Origin: Pseudoalteromonas denitrificans DSM 6059
GTDB lineage: Bacteria; Pseudomonadota; Gammaproteobacteria; Enterobacterales; Alteromonadaceae
DNA: 61,341 nt
Direction of reading: 5' to 3'
Assembly (NCBI RefSeq): GCF_900112265.1
Contig: NZ_FOLO01000015.1
Span: 1 to 61,341, forward strand
Position 1 is the first letter of the stretch. The number at the start of each line of letters is the position of its first letter. Both the position numbers and the translations under genes were made by a program. The notes beneath the pieces were generated by a model, which was not told where the DNA came from, did no database searches, and worked only from the letters and a program-made list of their open reading frames with translations. This document shows, piece after piece, positions 35,078-44,976 of the stretch.

Positions 35078-37406
35078 GTTAGCTCAACTTCAAGATAAAA
35101 CCTCAAGCAAAATTACTGGAAAAGTAGGTGTTTCACGTAAGCATGAAAGCGCTGATAAACATGTAACTGGTAAAGCATTATATATAGATGATCGACCTCA
35201 AATGGCGAACCAACTTTTTGCTGCTATCGGTCAAACAACGATTGCACATGGTTTAGTTAAATCTATGGATTTAAGTAAAGTCAAAGTGGCACCTGGTGTG
35301 GTTGATGTTTTAATTGCGACTGATGTACCTGGTCATTTAGATATAGGCCCAGTATTTAAAGGTGACCCTGTACTAGTGTTAGATAAAGTCGAATTTATGG
35401 GCCAAGCTTTATTTGCTGTTGCTGCAACAAGTCATGAAGCGGCGGTTAAAGCGGCAAAGTTAGCGATTGTAGAATATGAAGAAATTGAACCAGTTTTGTC
35501 GGTAAAAGAGGCCTTATCTAAGCAAAATTTTGTACGCCCACCTCATACTCAAAAGAGAGGCGATGCCGTTTCAGCCATTAATGCCAGTAAACATATTTTA
35601 GAAGGGAAGTTAAAAATAGGAGGGCAAGAACACTTTTATTTAGAAAGCCAAATTTCAAGTGCAGAGCCAACAGAAGATGGTGGCATGATGATTTATAGCT
35701 CAAGCCAGCACCCCAGTGAGGTGCAAAAGCTTGTTGCTGAAGTGTTAGGTATTTCTTTTAATAAAGTTGTGGTCGATATGCGCCGTATGGGGGGAGGTTT
35801 TGGTGGTAAAGAAACACAAGCTGCGCCTTGGGCTTGTATTGCGGCATTATTAGCAAATAAAACGGGTCGCTGTGTCAAATTACGTTTAAATCGCGTTGAT
35901 GATATGACCTTAACAGGAAAGCGTCACCCTTTTGAAAATGATTATAAAGTGGGTTTTGATGAGCAAGGCTTGATCAAAGGCATTGAGTTTAACATTAATG
36001 GAAATTGTGGTTATTCACCTGACTTATCTGATGCGATTGTCGACCGTGCGATGTTTCATAGCGATAACGCTTATTTTTTAGAAAATGCGCATGTTGTTGG
36101 TAATCGTTGTAAAACAAATACGGTATCTCATACAGCATATCGTGGCTTTGGTGGTCCGCAAGGCATGATCTCCATTGAAGGTGTGATGGATGATATTGCT
36201 CGAAAAGTGGATAAAGACCCATTAGAAATACGAAAGCTAAATTTATATGGGCAAAATGATCGAAACATTACTCATTATGGTCAAACGGTAGAACATAATA
36301 TTCTGCCTATGATGATAAACAAACTTGAAAATGATTGTGAGTATCAAAAGCGACGAACTGAAATTACACAGTTTAATAAAATCAATACTTTCTTGAAAAA
36401 AGGGATAGCACTCACGCCCGTCAAATTTGGTATCTCTTTTACTGTTCAGCATTTAAATCAAGCTGGCGCATTAATTCATTTATATACCGATGGTTCCATA
36501 CAGTTAAATCACGGTGGCACTGAAATGGGGCAAGGATTAAATACTAAAATTGCTCAGGTTGTTGCGCAAGAGTTTCAGGTTGATATAGATAATATTATTG
36601 TTTGTTCGACAAGAACCGATAAAGTGCCTAATACTTCACCTACAGCAGCATCCTCGGGCACAGATTTAAATGGTAAAGCAGCACAAAATGCAGCCATTAT
36701 CTTGAAAAATAGATTAATTGAGTTTACTTGTGAGCATTTTTCAGTTGAACAAAACGATGTGATTTTTAGTGATAACCAAGTTCATATTAGTAATGTTAAG
36801 CAATTGAGTTTTGCTGAGTTAGTACAGTTGGCTTATATGAATCGTATTTCATTATCTTCTACAGGATTTTATAAAACGCCAAAAATATATTATGACCGTG
36901 ACAAAGCAAATGGTCGTCCTTTTTTCTATTTTGCTAATGGTGTTGCATGTTCTGAGGTTGTGATTGATACCTTAACCGGAGAATACAAAGTAGCGCGTGT
37001 TGATGTCTTACATGACGTTGGAGATTCTTTAAACCCCGCCATAGATTTAGGACAAATTGAAGGAGCCTTCGTGCAAGGCATGGGCTGGCTCACAACGGAA
37101 GAATTAATTTGGAATGAAAAAGGTCGTCTTGTGAGTAATAACCCTGCAACCTATAAAATACCTGCAATTGCTGATATGCCTGAAGTTTTTAATGTTGAGC
37201 TATTGCAAAATGAACCGAATGCAGAGGCAACAATTTATAACTCTAAAGCGGTAGGTGAACCGCCATTTATGTTGGCAATTTCGGTTTGGTCGGCGTTACG
37301 AGACGCGGTTTCAAGTGTAAGCGACTACAAAGCGAGTCCTATTTTAAATACTCCTGCGACACCTGAGCGCGTGCTAATGGCTGTACAACAAATGAAATCA
37401 CTTTAG
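35070..37406 (+). CDS. xdhB: Xanthine dehydrogenase large, molybdenum subunit XdhB
   Basis: 778 aa. The Mo-cofactor subunit: VSRKHESADKHVTGKALY at the start, RRMGGGFGGKETQ, TAYRGFGGPQG, HGGTEMGQGLNTK, PTAASSGTDLNGKA and the catalytic glutamate in AVGEPPFML. It oxidises hypoxanthine and xanthine to urate. A longer frame begins at 34962 but lies inside xdhA; ATG 35070, with GGAG upstream, is the start. Translational coupling to xdhA is likely. Confidence 0.96.
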   Translation: MRKLAQLQDKTSSKITGKVGVSRKHESADKHVTGKALYIDDRPQMANQLFAAIGQTTIAHGLVKSMDLSKVKVAPGVVDVLIATDVPGHLDIGPVFKGDPVLVLDKVEFMGQALFAVAATSHEAAVKAAKLAIVEYEEIEPVLSVKEALSKQNFVRPPHTQKRGDAVSAINASKHILEGKLKIGGQEHFYLESQISSAEPTEDGGMMIYSSSQHPSEVQKLVAEVLGISFNKVVVDMRRMGGGFGGKETQAAPWACIAALLANKTGRCVKLRLNRVDDMTLTGKRHPFENDYKVGFDEQGLIKGIEFNINGNCGYSPDLSDAIVDRAMFHSDNAYFLENAHVVGNRCKTNTVSHTAYRGFGGPQGMISIEGVMDDIARKVDKDPLEIRKLNLYGQNDRNITHYGQTVEHNILPMMINKLENDCEYQKRRTEITQFNKINTFLKKGIALTPVKFGISFTVQHLNQAGALIHLYTDGSIQLNHGGTEMGQGLNTKIAQVVAQEFQVDIDNIIVCSTRTDKVPNTSPTAASSGTDLNGKAAQNAAIILKNRLIEFTCEHFSVEQNDVIFSDNQVHISNVKQLSFAELVQLAYMNRISLSSTGFYKTPKIYYDRDKANGRPFFYFANGVACSEVVIDTLTGEYKVARVDVLHDVGDSLNPAIDLGQIEGAFVQGMGWLTTEELIWNEKGRLVSNNPATYKIPAIADMPEVFNVELLQNEPNAEATIYNSKAVGEPPFMLAISVWSALRDAVSSVSDYKASPILNTPATPERVLMAVQQMKSL

Positions 37407-37415
37407 GTGAACGTC

Positions 37416-38276
37416 ATGATGATACCAAATACGAACTGGATTGATGCCGTCAAAGAGCTGAGCACTAAAGGCGAAGCTTATATAATAGTCACAATACTTG
37501 GTGTTCAGGGGTCTGCGCCACGTAATAGCGGCACTAAAATGGTCGTGAGTCAAAATGCGGTATTTGACACTATTGGTGGAGGGCATTTAGAGCACAAGGC
37601 TACAAAAATAGCATTGGAATTTCTAGCTAAAGGTGAGCAAGCGCAGCATTTAGAGCATTTTCCTTTAGGTCCTAAATTAGGTCAGTGTTGTGGCGGTACT
37701 ACAAGTATCTTGTTTGAAAGTTTTGTAAGTAGTCATATTAATATTATGTTATTTGGTGCAGGACATGTTGGGCATGCAATTGCACCCATGTTAGCTGGAT
37801 TACCTGTAAAGTTATTTTGGGTTGATGAACGTGAAGAACTTTTTCCTAAAATAGTTGCAACAAATACGCAACATCTCGTCTGTGACAATCCTGTTGATGA
37901 AGTTGTTAATATGCCTGCAAATAGTTATTACTTAGTGCTTACGCATAACCATCAAAGGGATTTTGATATTTGTAGTGCAGTACTCAAGCGAAATGATTTT
38001 ACATATTTAGGTTTGATAGGTTCTGATACTAAGTGGAAACGGTTTCAGCACAGGTTTGAACATAGAGGTTTTGCAAAAGAGCAAGTGAAAAAAATAGTGT
38101 GTCCAGTGGGGCTCAGTAATGTTCAGGGGAAACTCCCAATGGAAGTTGCAGTTTCTATTGTTGGTGAAATTATTACGCTGTATCAATCACAATTAAAACC
38201 GACTGAGAATAAACAAGGCATAGATTGGACTGAACTAAAATCATTAGTGAATGAACAAGAAGTACTTGTTGAATAA
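37416..38276 (+). CDS. xdhC: Xanthine dehydrogenase accessory protein XdhC
   Basis: 286 aa. ITILGVQGSAPRNSGTKMVV-type start, GGGHLEHKA, LGQCCGGTT with paired cysteines, a Rossmann segment MLFGAGHVGHAIAPML, and VLTHNHQRDFDI. XdhC binds Mo cofactor, supports its sulfuration and inserts it into XdhB. AGGTGA at 37405 fits ATG 37416 better than the GTG at 37407. No other Mo-cofactor genes are in the window. Confidence 0.94.
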   Translation: MMIPNTNWIDAVKELSTKGEAYIIVTILGVQGSAPRNSGTKMVVSQNAVFDTIGGGHLEHKATKIALEFLAKGEQAQHLEHFPLGPKLGQCCGGTTSILFESFVSSHINIMLFGAGHVGHAIAPMLAGLPVKLFWVDEREELFPKIVATNTQHLVCDNPVDEVVNMPANSYYLVLTHNHQRDFDICSAVLKRNDFTYLGLIGSDTKWKRFQHRFEHRGFAKEQVKKIVCPVGLSNVQGKLPMEVAVSIVGEIITLYQSQLKPTENKQGIDWTELKSLVNEQEVLVE

Positions 38277-38299
38277 ATCAATTAGTTAAAGGAAAAATA

Positions 38300-39688
38300 A
38301 TGCTTAGCAGTGATACCAAAAATTCAAATAATAGTAATTATTTTGCCATTAGAAGTCAGCGCGTAGTGACTTCTAATGGGATAATCGCTGCTACTGTTAT
38401 TGTTAAAAATGGCCTTATTGATTCAATTGATACTTATGATTGTCAGTTGCAATGCCCTGTAGATGATATTGGCAATAAAGTACTCATGCCTGGTTTGGTT
38501 GATAGTCATGTACATATAAATGAACCCGGTCGTACTGAATGGGAAGGTTTCAACACTGCGACACAAGCTGCGGCTGCTGGTGGCATCACAACTTTAGTTG
38601 ATATGCCACTTAACTGCATTCCAGTCACAATAAATAAAAAAGCTTTTGATGAAAAGTTAGCTGCTGTTAGTGATAAGTTATGGGTCGATTGTGGTTTTTG
38701 GGGAGGGGTAATACCTGACAGTATTAATGATTTAGAAGCACTTTTAGAGGCGGGAGTATTGGGGGTCAAATCATTTTTAATAGACTCAGGCATTGCTGAA
38801 TTCCCAAACATGCAAGCTGATGATTTACGAAAAGCAATGCCCATTTTAGCCAAGCACAATGTTCCCTATTTAATTCATGCAGAGCTTGATTGCACTAATA
38901 ATGAACCTGCTGAAATAGGACGAAGTTATCAGAGCTTTTTAGCATCAAGGCCTAAATCTTGGGAAAATGATGCGATTAATATGATGATAAATTTAAATCG
39001 TGAAGTGAAAAAAAAAGGTTTAGATTGTCATGTGCATATCGTGCATTTATCAAGTGCAGAAGCGATTAGTAACATTAAAAAAGCACGAGCAGAAGGTCAA
39101 AAATTAACAATTGAAACTTGTCCGCATTATTTAACGCTATTCTCAGAAAGCATTCCCGATGGTAAAACTTTATTTAAATGTTGCCCCCCGATTCGTGAAA
39201 ATGAAAATCGTCACCAGCTTTGGCAAGGTTTAAAGGAAGGGGTTATTGATTTTATTGTCTCAGATCATTCACCTTGTACACCGCAACTAAAACATATAGA
39301 TACAGGAGATATTGAAAAAGCCTGGGGAGGAATTTCAGCATTGCAGTTTGGTTTACCACTCATTTGGACTCAAGCGAAAGAGAAAGCTTTTGATTTAACC
39401 GATATCGCTTATTGGATGAGTGCGCAAACGGCTAAATTTATTGGCATGGATCATATTAAGGGTCATATAAAAGTAGGCTACCATGCTGATTTTATGGTGT
39501 TTGATGATGTTACAGAATATAAAATCACCAATGAAATGATTAAACATAAAAATAAAATAACGCCTTATGAAGGACGCACTGTAACAGGTCTAGTAGAGCG
39601 TACATATTTACGAGGTCAAATAGTTTACGACAATGACAAATTTATTAATAAACCTGTAGGTCAGCCTTTGTTAAAAGGTCGTTATTGA
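38300..39688 (+). CDS. allB: Allantoinase AllB
   Basis: 462 aa amidohydrolase. Metal ligands in DSHVHINEPGRTEWEG, the bridging lysine in GVKSFLI, histidines in LIHAELD and HIVHLSSAE, and the aspartate in IVSDHSPCTP. It hydrolyses allantoin to allantoate. The order of neighbours (Alc, UraD, UraH, AllA) confirms allantoinase over dihydropyrimidinase or dihydroorotase. AAGGAAAA precedes the start. Confidence 0.95.
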   Translation: MLSSDTKNSNNSNYFAIRSQRVVTSNGIIAATVIVKNGLIDSIDTYDCQLQCPVDDIGNKVLMPGLVDSHVHINEPGRTEWEGFNTATQAAAAGGITTLVDMPLNCIPVTINKKAFDEKLAAVSDKLWVDCGFWGGVIPDSINDLEALLEAGVLGVKSFLIDSGIAEFPNMQADDLRKAMPILAKHNVPYLIHAELDCTNNEPAEIGRSYQSFLASRPKSWENDAINMMINLNREVKKKGLDCHVHIVHLSSAEAISNIKKARAEGQKLTIETCPHYLTLFSESIPDGKTLFKCCPPIRENENRHQLWQGLKEGVIDFIVSDHSPCTPQLKHIDTGDIEKAWGGISALQFGLPLIWTQAKEKAFDLTDIAYWMSAQTAKFIGMDHIKGHIKVGYHADFMVFDDVTEYKITNEMIKHKNKITPYEGRTVTGLVERTYLRGQIVYDNDKFINKPVGQPLLKGRY

Positions 39689-39774
39689 TGAAGAGGTAGA
39701 CGGGGCTTTAGATAAGTCTGTTTTATTCCATACTTTGCGTGGTTAAGCCCTCGCATTTTTATAGTGAGAAATAA

Positions 39775-40797
39775 ATGAACCAAGAAAAATTGAATACCTA
39801 TTTCAAGCAAACATTCATTGATTTAGCACAGGCACGTTTAGGTGGTGAAACCTTAAGTTGTAGTGATGATTTTTTTGCTGAAATGGAAAATTTACTTAAA
39901 CCAGGGCGAGGTATATTTATTGAAGATAAATTTACCGACCGAGGTAAGTGGATGGATGGTTGGGAATCTCGTCGTAGCTATGGTCGGGATAATGGCCGTG
40001 ATTTTGATTGGTGCATAATTCGTCTTGGCATACCAGGTATTATTAGCGGCTTTGATATTGATACGCATTTTTTTAGGGGAAATGCGCCACAATCAATATC
40101 TGTAGAAGCCTGTCACTGTAAAGGTGATATTAAAGATGCTGTTTGGATAACTGTTTTAGAACAAAAATCAACACAAGCGCATAGCCAAAACCTTTTCCTT
40201 ATTGATGAGTTAGATAATAAAAAACAAGTTTGGACTCATGTAAGACTTAATATTTTTCCTGATGGCGGGGTTGCACGTTTTAGGGTGTTTGGCGAGGCAA
40301 AGTTTGAACCTAATAACTTTATTTCAGGGGAGTTAATTGATCTCGCATCCATTAAAAATGGTGCAAAAGCCATGTTATGTTCAGATATGTTTTTTAGCGA
40401 TAAAAATAATTTAATCATGCCTGAACGGGGTATTAATATGGGAGATGGTTGGGAGACAAAACGACGCCGAGATCCAGGTCCCGATTGGCTGATTGTAAAG
40501 CTTGCGCTTGAAGGTGATTTTCAAAAGTTGATTATAGATACAGTGCATTTTAAAGGCAACTTTCCTGATACTTTTTCTTTAGAGGCAAGCAATGGCACGG
40601 ATGATGATGTACTGGCAGGTAATGTGAAATGGCAAAGTGTTGTTAATAAAACTAAACTATTTGCTGATCGTGAGCATTTATTTATAAGCGATATAATCAG
40701 TGAAAAACAGACGTTTAGTCATATTCGATTGAATATATTTCCAGATGGTGGGATTTCTCGATTACGTTTATTTGGTTTACCTAAAGAGAGTTTATGA
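39775..40797 (+). CDS. alc: Allantoicase
   Basis: 340 aa. Two tandem allantoicase repeats with the same core (first GKWMDGWESRRSYGRDNGRD... GFDIDTHFFRGNAPQSISVE; second GDGWETKRRRDPGPDW... IDTVHFKGNFPDTFSLEA), each ending HIRLNIFPDGG or the like. It converts allantoate to ureidoglycolate plus urea, in contrast to the ammonia-releasing AllC route. It overlaps uraD by 4 bases. Confidence 0.95.
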   Translation: MNQEKLNTYFKQTFIDLAQARLGGETLSCSDDFFAEMENLLKPGRGIFIEDKFTDRGKWMDGWESRRSYGRDNGRDFDWCIIRLGIPGIISGFDIDTHFFRGNAPQSISVEACHCKGDIKDAVWITVLEQKSTQAHSQNLFLIDELDNKKQVWTHVRLNIFPDGGVARFRVFGEAKFEPNNFISGELIDLASIKNGAKAMLCSDMFFSDKNNLIMPERGINMGDGWETKRRRDPGPDWLIVKLALEGDFQKLIIDTVHFKGNFPDTFSLEASNGTDDDVLAGNVKWQSVVNKTKLFADREHLFISDIISEKQTFSHIRLNIFPDGGISRLRLFGLPKESL

Positions 40798-41294
40798 ATT
40801 TTAAAGATATCAATCTTATGAGTGAAAGTGATGCTAAAAATGCCTTTATGCAATGTTGCACTTCAAGCATTTGGGTCCATAAGATGGTTCAATCTCGTCC
40901 TTTTAATGATTTGAATTCTTTATTTGAAGCCGCAAATTTACATTGGCTAGATTTAACAGAAGCCGATTATTTAGAGGCATTTGACGGTCATCCTAAAATT
41001 GGTAATGTAAATAGTTTAGTGAAAAAATATGCTGATACTAAAACACTTGCTGCTGGTGAACAATCGGGCATGAATGCAGCTAATGAGCTAACTATAAAGG
41101 CACTTGCAAAAGGTAATGATGATTATTTATCTAAGTTTGGCTTTATATTCATAGTATGTGCAACAGGAAAGAGCGCCGCGAAAATGTTGGCTTTATTACA
41201 AAAGCGCATAATTAATGATCGTGAAACTGAACTTGAAAATGCAGCAGAAGAGCAACGTAAAATATTTCATATCAGATTAAATAAATACGCGTAG
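40794..41294 (+). CDS. uraD: OHCU decarboxylase UraD
   Basis: 166 aa. The catalytic HPKIG motif is present in FDGHPKIG, preceded by the CCTSSIWVHKMVQSRPF region and followed by KFGFIFIVCATGKSA. It decarboxylates 2-oxo-4-hydroxy-4-carboxy-5-ureidoimidazoline to (S)-allantoin. ATGA overlap with alc; uraH, the preceding enzyme in the pathway, is 9 bp downstream. Confidence 0.95.
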   Translation: MNFKDINLMSESDAKNAFMQCCTSSIWVHKMVQSRPFNDLNSLFEAANLHWLDLTEADYLEAFDGHPKIGNVNSLVKKYADTKTLAAGEQSGMNAANELTIKALAKGNDDYLSKFGFIFIVCATGKSAAKMLALLQKRIINDRETELENAAEEQRKIFHIRLNKYA

Positions 41295-41303
41295 GGAAAG
41301 CTT

Positions 41304-41645
41304 ATGAGTCAAATTACAACACATGTACTAGATACAACAAAAGGTTTACCTGCTTGTTCAGTTCCTATTAGGTTATATCAACAAGTTGCACAAGGCTGGC
41401 TATTATTGTCGCAGGGAGTAACAAATAAAGATGGTCGAATTGCTGGTTTGTTAGCCGACGATATGACTTTAGCTGCGGGAACTTATCGTATGCATTTTGA
41501 TACTAAAGTTTATTTTGATTTAATGCAGGAACAAAGTTTTTATCCTTATGTGGATATCGTATTTAGCATAGATGGTAGTGGTAGCCACTATCATATTCCA
41601 TTGTTATTAACTGCTTATGGTTACTCTACCTATAGGGGCAGTTGA
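41304..41645 (+). CDS. uraH: 5-hydroxyisourate hydrolase UraH
   Basis: 113 aa, transthyretin-related. It starts with THVLDTTKGLPACSVPI and ends with the diagnostic YRGS. No signal peptide, so cytoplasmic. It opens the ring of 5-hydroxyisourate to OHCU, the UraD substrate. Confidence 0.96.
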   Translation: MSQITTHVLDTTKGLPACSVPIRLYQQVAQGWLLLSQGVTNKDGRIAGLLADDMTLAAGTYRMHFDTKVYFDLMQEQSFYPYVDIVFSIDGSGSHYHIPLLLTAYGYSTYRGS

Positions 41646-41647
41646 AT

Positions 41648-42181
41648 ATGTCTGAAACACATATTTATATTGATGAAAAAGGTTATAAAACGATAGTAGC
41701 TAAACCATTAACGGCGACAAATTTTGCTATTTTTGGTGATGTGATCGAATGCAATGAACAGGTTGAAAATTTCACAATTAATCAGGGGTTCACTCGACGT
41801 TTTCATAACTTGGCTGATATTGATGTATCCGATAATGATGGTAAAGCAATCATTAGTATTTTTCGAACAATACCTTTAGAACAGCCTATTAGAATAGGTA
41901 TGATGGAGCGCCACCCTAAAGGTAGTCAAGCATTTATACCCATTGGCAATCAGCCCTATTTAGTGGTTGTTGCACCAAAAGGGGAATTGAACTTAAGCCA
42001 AATTCAAGTGTTTATCGCTAGCTCAGATCAGGGCGTTAATTACCATAAAGGTACTTGGCATCACTTCTGTTTAGCGTTAAATGAACAAAGTGATTTTTTG
42101 GTGGTAGACAGGTGTGGAGAAGGCAATAATTGTGATGAAATTACTTTTATTGATGAGCAAAAAATTATAATTAAATTTTAA
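41648..42181 (+). CDS. allA: Ureidoglycolate lyase AllA
   Basis: 177 aa. Cupin-like AllA family: MMERHPKGSQAFIPIG holds the metal histidine region, then YLVVVAPKG and NYHKGTWHHFCLAL. It splits ureidoglycolate to glyoxylate and urea. ATG 41648 (AGGGG at 41633-41638) is preferred over an in-frame TTG at 41642, which would overlap the uraH stop and lie too near the ribosome site. Confidence 0.94.
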   Translation: MSETHIYIDEKGYKTIVAKPLTATNFAIFGDVIECNEQVENFTINQGFTRRFHNLADIDVSDNDGKAIISIFRTIPLEQPIRIGMMERHPKGSQAFIPIGNQPYLVVVAPKGELNLSQIQVFIASSDQGVNYHKGTWHHFCLALNEQSDFLVVDRCGEGNNCDEITFIDEQKIIIKF

Positions 42182-42213
42182 TAGTAGAAAATAGTGCAAG
42201 GTAAATTAACTAT

Positions 42214-43539
42214 ATGAGTAATACAACAAAAGCATTTCGTGGTGAAATTCTTCATTTTTTAAGCGATCCGGCTAAAGACAATGAGCAGAGTTATCAATAT
42301 TTTGCAGATGGTATTTTAGTGGTGACTAACGGTTTAGTTGAGTCAGTCGGTTTTGCGTGTGATATTTTAACCACTTTAGCAGAAGATGTTGTGGTAAAAA
42401 AACATGATAATGGTTTGTTGATCCCGGGTTTTGTTGATACACATATTCATTACCCACAAACACAAATGATAGGCTCATATGGTGAACAATTATTAGAATG
42501 GCTTGAAAGCTATACTTTTCCAACTGAGTCTCAATTTGGAGATATTAATTTTGCAAAACCAAGAGCTGAATTCTTTTTGGATCAATTATTAACAAATGGT
42601 ACAACAACTGCTTTAGTATTTGGCACTGTGCATCCAGAATCTGTCGACGCATTTTTTACACAAGCTGAGCAATTAAATGTACGTATGATATGCGGCAAAG
42701 TGATGATGGACCGTAATGCACCTGATAATTTAACCGATACCCCGCAACAAAGTTATGATGAATCAAAAGCCTTAATCGAAAAGTGGCACGGAAAAGGACG
42801 CCTACACTATGCGGTAACTCCCCGGTTTGCACCAACCAGTACCAGTGAACAATTAAATAAAGCGGGCCAATTATTACAAGAGTATCCTGATGTATTTATG
42901 CATACGCATTTATCTGAAAATAAAAATGAGTGTGCTTGGGTGAACGATTTATTCCCTGAATGTAAAAATTATTTAGATGTATATGATCAACATGGTTTGT
43001 TAAGTAAACGTAGTATCTTTGCTCATGGTATTCATTTATGTGATGACGAATATCAAAGACTCAGTGATACAGATTCAGCTTTATCTTATTGTCCAACTTC
43101 AAATTTATTTTTAGGCAGTGGTTTGTTTAACTTAAACAAGGCGCAAGAATTTGATATTGATGTTGGATTAGGAACCGACGTTGGTGCTGGTACTAGCTTT
43201 TCACAATTACAAAGTTTAAATGAAGCTTATAAAATTCAACAGCTTCGTGGTGAAAAGTTAACATCACTTAAATCATTTTATTTAGCAACTTTAGGCGGTG
43301 CAAAAGCATTAGATTTAGATGATAAAATTGGCAATTTTAGCAAAGGAAAAGAAGCGGATTTTATAGTACTAGATTATCAATCAACAGATTTAATGCGTGT
43401 TCGAATGAACAATGCAAAAGACATTATTGAACGTTTATTTGTATTAAGTACATTAGGAGACGACAGAGCTGTGAGTAAAACTTATGTTATGGGCGAATTG
43501 GCTCATGATAGAGAGAATAAAAAAATCTCAGCTTTATAA
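42214..43539 (+). CDS. guaD: Guanine deaminase GuaD
   Basis: 441 aa amidohydrolase. Zinc motif VDTHIHYPQTQMIGSYGEQL, then HTHLSENKNE, AHGIHLCDDE and GTDVGAGTSFS. It deaminates guanine to xanthine, feeding XdhAB. Last gene of the nine-gene plus-strand run; 166 bp separate it from puuD. Confidence 0.95.
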   Translation: MSNTTKAFRGEILHFLSDPAKDNEQSYQYFADGILVVTNGLVESVGFACDILTTLAEDVVVKKHDNGLLIPGFVDTHIHYPQTQMIGSYGEQLLEWLESYTFPTESQFGDINFAKPRAEFFLDQLLTNGTTTALVFGTVHPESVDAFFTQAEQLNVRMICGKVMMDRNAPDNLTDTPQQSYDESKALIEKWHGKGRLHYAVTPRFAPTSTSEQLNKAGQLLQEYPDVFMHTHLSENKNECAWVNDLFPECKNYLDVYDQHGLLSKRSIFAHGIHLCDDEYQRLSDTDSALSYCPTSNLFLGSGLFNLNKAQEFDIDVGLGTDVGAGTSFSQLQSLNEAYKIQQLRGEKLTSLKSFYLATLGGAKALDLDDKIGNFSKGKEADFIVLDYQSTDLMRVRMNNAKDIIERLFVLSTLGDDRAVSKTYVMGELAHDRENKKISAL

Positions 43540-43651
43540 GTATTTTTGTAGAGAGTCTTTTAGGTTAAATTTTATGATAAAAACGAGGCTAATATCTCGT
43601 TTAACAATGAATAAATGCAATAAATTAAAGGTAAAACAATAATAATAATTC

Positions 43652-43685
43652 ACATGTTTTGAGGCTGTTTTAGTCTCAAACATGT
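43652..43685. repeat. Inverted repeat before puuD
   Basis: ACATGTTTTGAG (43652-43663) pairs with CTCAAACATGT (43675-43685) with one bulged T; loop 11 bases. It lies 20 bp before the puuD start. It could be an operator or an RNA hairpin in the leader; there is no T-run. Confidence 0.45.
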
Positions 43686-43705
43686 AGAGTATACTGGAGA
43701 TCAGC

Positions 43706-44914
43706 ATGAGTCCATATGTTACTGAATGGGTCAATTTAATTTTACGTTTTACCCATGTAATAACAGGAATAGCCTGGATAGGCGCGTCATTTTATTTTGT
43801 ATGGCTAGATAATCATTTAGAAAAGCCACCTAGTTGGAAATCGGATAAAGGCATAGGCGGTGATTTATGGGCCATTCATGGGGGAGGTTTTTATGAAATA
43901 GCTAAATATAAACATGCTCCTGAAAAAATGCCTGAATTACTACATTGGTTTAAGTGGGAAGCTTACAGTACCTGGCTAACGGGTTTTGTACTATTAAGTT
44001 TGATGTTTTATGTTGGAGCCGATATTTATTTGATAGACCCTAGCATTGCTCAATTAAGTCAAATGCAGGCAATTACTATTGGGTTAAGTGTTATAGTGGG
44101 TGGTTGGGTTGTTTATGATGTTTTATGCAGAACTAAACTTGCCAATCATAGCCTCATTCTCGGCATTATATTAATGGCATTAATTACGGGGTTATCGTAT
44201 ATATTAAGTGAAACATTTAGTGCTCGTGGAGCCTTTATGCATATTGGAGCTGTGATTGGCACTGTTATGGCCGGCAACGTATTTTTTACTATTATGCCTT
44301 CACAACGCGCTTTAGTTACATCTGTTGCGCAAGGTGAACCTGTAGATCCAAGTTGGGGTGCTAAAGCAAAATTACGATCCACTCATAATACCTACGCGAC
44401 ACTTCCGCTTGTTTTTATAATGATCAGCAATCATTATCCCATGATTTTTAATCATGAATATAACTGGCTAGTGCTTATGGTGATTTTTGTAATAACGGGT
44501 GCAATTCGCCAATATTTTGTGGCAAAACATAAAGGTAATCAAAATTCATTGGTTTTAGTTGCGGCTGTAATTTCAGGCATTAGCCTTGCTATCTTCATTG
44601 CGCCAAATACGACGATATCTAAACTTGAAAGGCAAGATTTGAAAAGCCAAACTGTTGATCTACAAAAAATAAAAAGCATCATTACTCATCGCTGCACCAG
44701 TTGTCATTCAAGTTCACCTACTGATGATGTTTTCACCGTAGCTCAAGGAGGTGTCATGTTTGATAATTTATCGCAAATGAGTCGTTGGGCTCCAAGAATC
44801 CAAGCGCGTGCAATTGAAGCTAAAGATATGCCGTTTATGAATAAAACAAATATAGAAGATAGTGAGCGTAATTATATTGCTTTATGGATAGCGCTAGGTG
44901 CACCCGTTAAATAG
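43706..44914 (+). CDS. puuD: Membrane-bound urate oxidase PuuD with C-terminal cytochrome c
   Basis: 402 aa. About eight transmembrane helices carry conserved segments (LRFTHVITGIAWIGASFYF, HGGGFYEIAKY, WFKWEAYSTWLTGF, MAGNVFFTIMPSQRA, RSTHNTYATLPLVF), followed from about residue 325 by a cytochrome c module with haem motif CTSCH. PuuD-type enzymes convert urate to 5-hydroxyisourate and pass electrons to the respiratory chain, replacing soluble uricase, which is absent here. It has a clear GGAG ribosome site and lies directly upstream of the TetR regulator. Confidence 0.93.
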   Translation: MSPYVTEWVNLILRFTHVITGIAWIGASFYFVWLDNHLEKPPSWKSDKGIGGDLWAIHGGGFYEIAKYKHAPEKMPELLHWFKWEAYSTWLTGFVLLSLMFYVGADIYLIDPSIAQLSQMQAITIGLSVIVGGWVVYDVLCRTKLANHSLILGIILMALITGLSYILSETFSARGAFMHIGAVIGTVMAGNVFFTIMPSQRALVTSVAQGEPVDPSWGAKAKLRSTHNTYATLPLVFIMISNHYPMIFNHEYNWLVLMVIFVITGAIRQYFVAKHKGNQNSLVLVAAVISGISLAIFIAPNTTISKLERQDLKSQTVDLQKIKSIITHRCTSCHSSSPTDDVFTVAQGGVMFDNLSQMSRWAPRIQARAIEAKDMPFMNKTNIEDSERNYIALWIALGAPVK

Positions 44915-44976
44915 CGCTAGCTCAATGGGTTGAAATTACTTATAATTTACTTTTTATTACGTATCTTTAATCATTT

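Noticed and set aside
39695..39765. GGGCTT/AAGCCC inverted repeat between allB and alc
   Set aside because: Only six base pairs with a loop near 40 bases and no T-run; not strong enough to call.
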